From NCBI GenBank assembly GCA_016776925.1, contig JADHSL010000004.1:1-33301 (forward strand): 33,301 nucleotides of DNA. Direction: 5' to 3'. This DNA is from Pirellulales bacterium. Lineage in GTDB: Bacteria; Planctomycetota; Planctomycetia; Pirellulales; UBA1268. Position numbers and translations under genes: made by a program. Below the pieces are notes generated by a model. The model saw only the letters and a program-made list of their open reading frames with translations, did not search any database and was not told the origin of the DNA. Every line of letters begins with the position of its first letter. Positions within the stretch are counted from its first letter, which is position 1. Positions 32,889-33,301 of this stretch are shown here, piece after piece.

Positions 32889-33301
32889 CTACTTACTCTT
32901 GCTGGTCTCCACAGTTGGCTTTTCAATTCCGAGGGTTTCAAGCAATTTGCCATGACCCTGAATTGCTTTTTCTATTGACGACTGCATTTTTTCAACTGTT
33001 GACTTCGCAGCTTTTGGATCGATTGGCTTTTGAATCGTAATCTTATTTAGATCTGCTTGATGCAACCTTGCGTCCTGCACGTGTCCCTCTACCTCCGAGA
33101 TGGCCTTCACGCCTTCAGCATTTTTGTGAACAGCAGCCTGGTTCTTCAGTTGGCCAAGATGCTGCTGCGTCTTAGCCAAATGGTTACCAATCGAATCATG
33201 AGCCATACGAGCAACAGATGGATCTACTGTCTCGGCAGTTGAGAGATAGTTACTGTAGTGCGAGGCATGGTTTTGTGCACCATAAAGATGACTATGCGAA
33301 C
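32889..33301 (-). CDS. partial helical His/Lys/Gln-rich protein, 5' end outside window
   Basis: The frame remains open to the right edge, so the start lies outside the window; the ATG at 33206 has no ribosome site and sequence upstream of it (SHLYGAQNHASHYSNYLSTA) looks coding. The visible ~136 residues are largely helical and rich in His, Lys, Gln and Ala, with HLAKTQQHLGQLKNQAAVHK and KSTVEKMQSSIEKAIQGHGK showing amphipathic, possibly coiled-coil character. There is no cysteine, membrane helix or catalytic motif. I do not recognise the family. The C-terminus is a short Lys/Ser-rich tail. Confidence 0.55.
   Translation of the reverse strand, partial: SHSHLYGAQNHASHYSNYLSTAETVDPSVARMAHDSIGNHLAKTQQHLGQLKNQAAVHKNAEGVKAISEVEGHVQDARLHQADLNKITIQKPIDPKAAKSTVEKMQSSIEKAIQGHGKLLETLGIEKPTVETSKSK

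Overview
This 33.3 kb window is a bacterial chromosome segment that looks like Planctomycetota, probably Pirellula-like. The sequence-level reasons are a planctomycete-type membrane protein whose cytoplasmic N-terminus carries a conserved anti-sigma-like motif, an extended 630-residue UbiD, a bacterial topoisomerase VI A subunit, an L21 with an N-terminal extension, and many small lineage-type hypotheticals. This assignment rests on family recall, not on a database search. There is no CRISPR array, insertion sequence, integrase or prophage. The window is mostly core genome with some accessory proteins of unknown function.

Layout. 1-3.2 kb, minus strand: the start of an agmatine deiminase gene that runs off the left edge, glyA, and a site-2-type M50 membrane protease. 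3.3-8.05 kb, plus strand: lysA, a two-cluster ferredoxin, dprA, prfB (with a programmed +1 frameshift) and infA. 8.06-10.9 kb, minus: a Tex-family RNA-binding protein with a long charged tail. 11.35-12.65 kb, plus: a DegT-type aminotransferase. 12.7-14.4 kb, minus: tRNA-His, a small coiled-coil protein and topoisomerase VI subunit A in one direction. 14.6-15.35 kb, plus: a stand-alone E2-type acyltransferase core whose 3' end overlaps rarA (minus) by about 98 bp. 16.76-18.65 kb, plus: a UbiD-family decarboxylase, divergent from rarA across a perfect 16-bp inverted repeat.

18.7-24.1 kb, minus: a same-strand series in transcription order hpf, EIIA (ptsN-like), ptsH, ptsI, rng, rplU. It joins a permease-less phosphotransferase relay to ribosome hibernation, RNA decay and a ribosomal protein, so a regulatory rather than a transport PTS is the likely reading. 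24.4-26.7 kb, minus: the 759-residue single-pass membrane protein with a FecR-like region. 27-28.5 kb, plus: a TPR protein and a shikimate-dehydrogenase-like protein that has lost its catalytic motifs. 28.6-29.6 kb, minus: a membrane-anchored HEAT-repeat protein. 29.7-32.1 kb, plus: a lipoate-protein ligase, a small hypothetical behind a roughly 300-nt leader, and a glycosyltransferase-2-like protein. 32.3-33.3 kb, minus: a secreted hypothetical and a partial helical protein running off the right edge.

Items most worth a second look are the two long perfect palindromes (upstream of dprA and between rarA and ubiD), the prfB frameshift site without an obvious Shine-Dalgarno-like stimulator, the topoisomerase VI A gene without a visible B subunit, the AroE-like pseudoenzyme, the hpf-PTS-rng-rplU cluster, and the leader at 30.4-30.7 kb with a duplicated Shine-Dalgarno block and an anti-Shine-Dalgarno hairpin.
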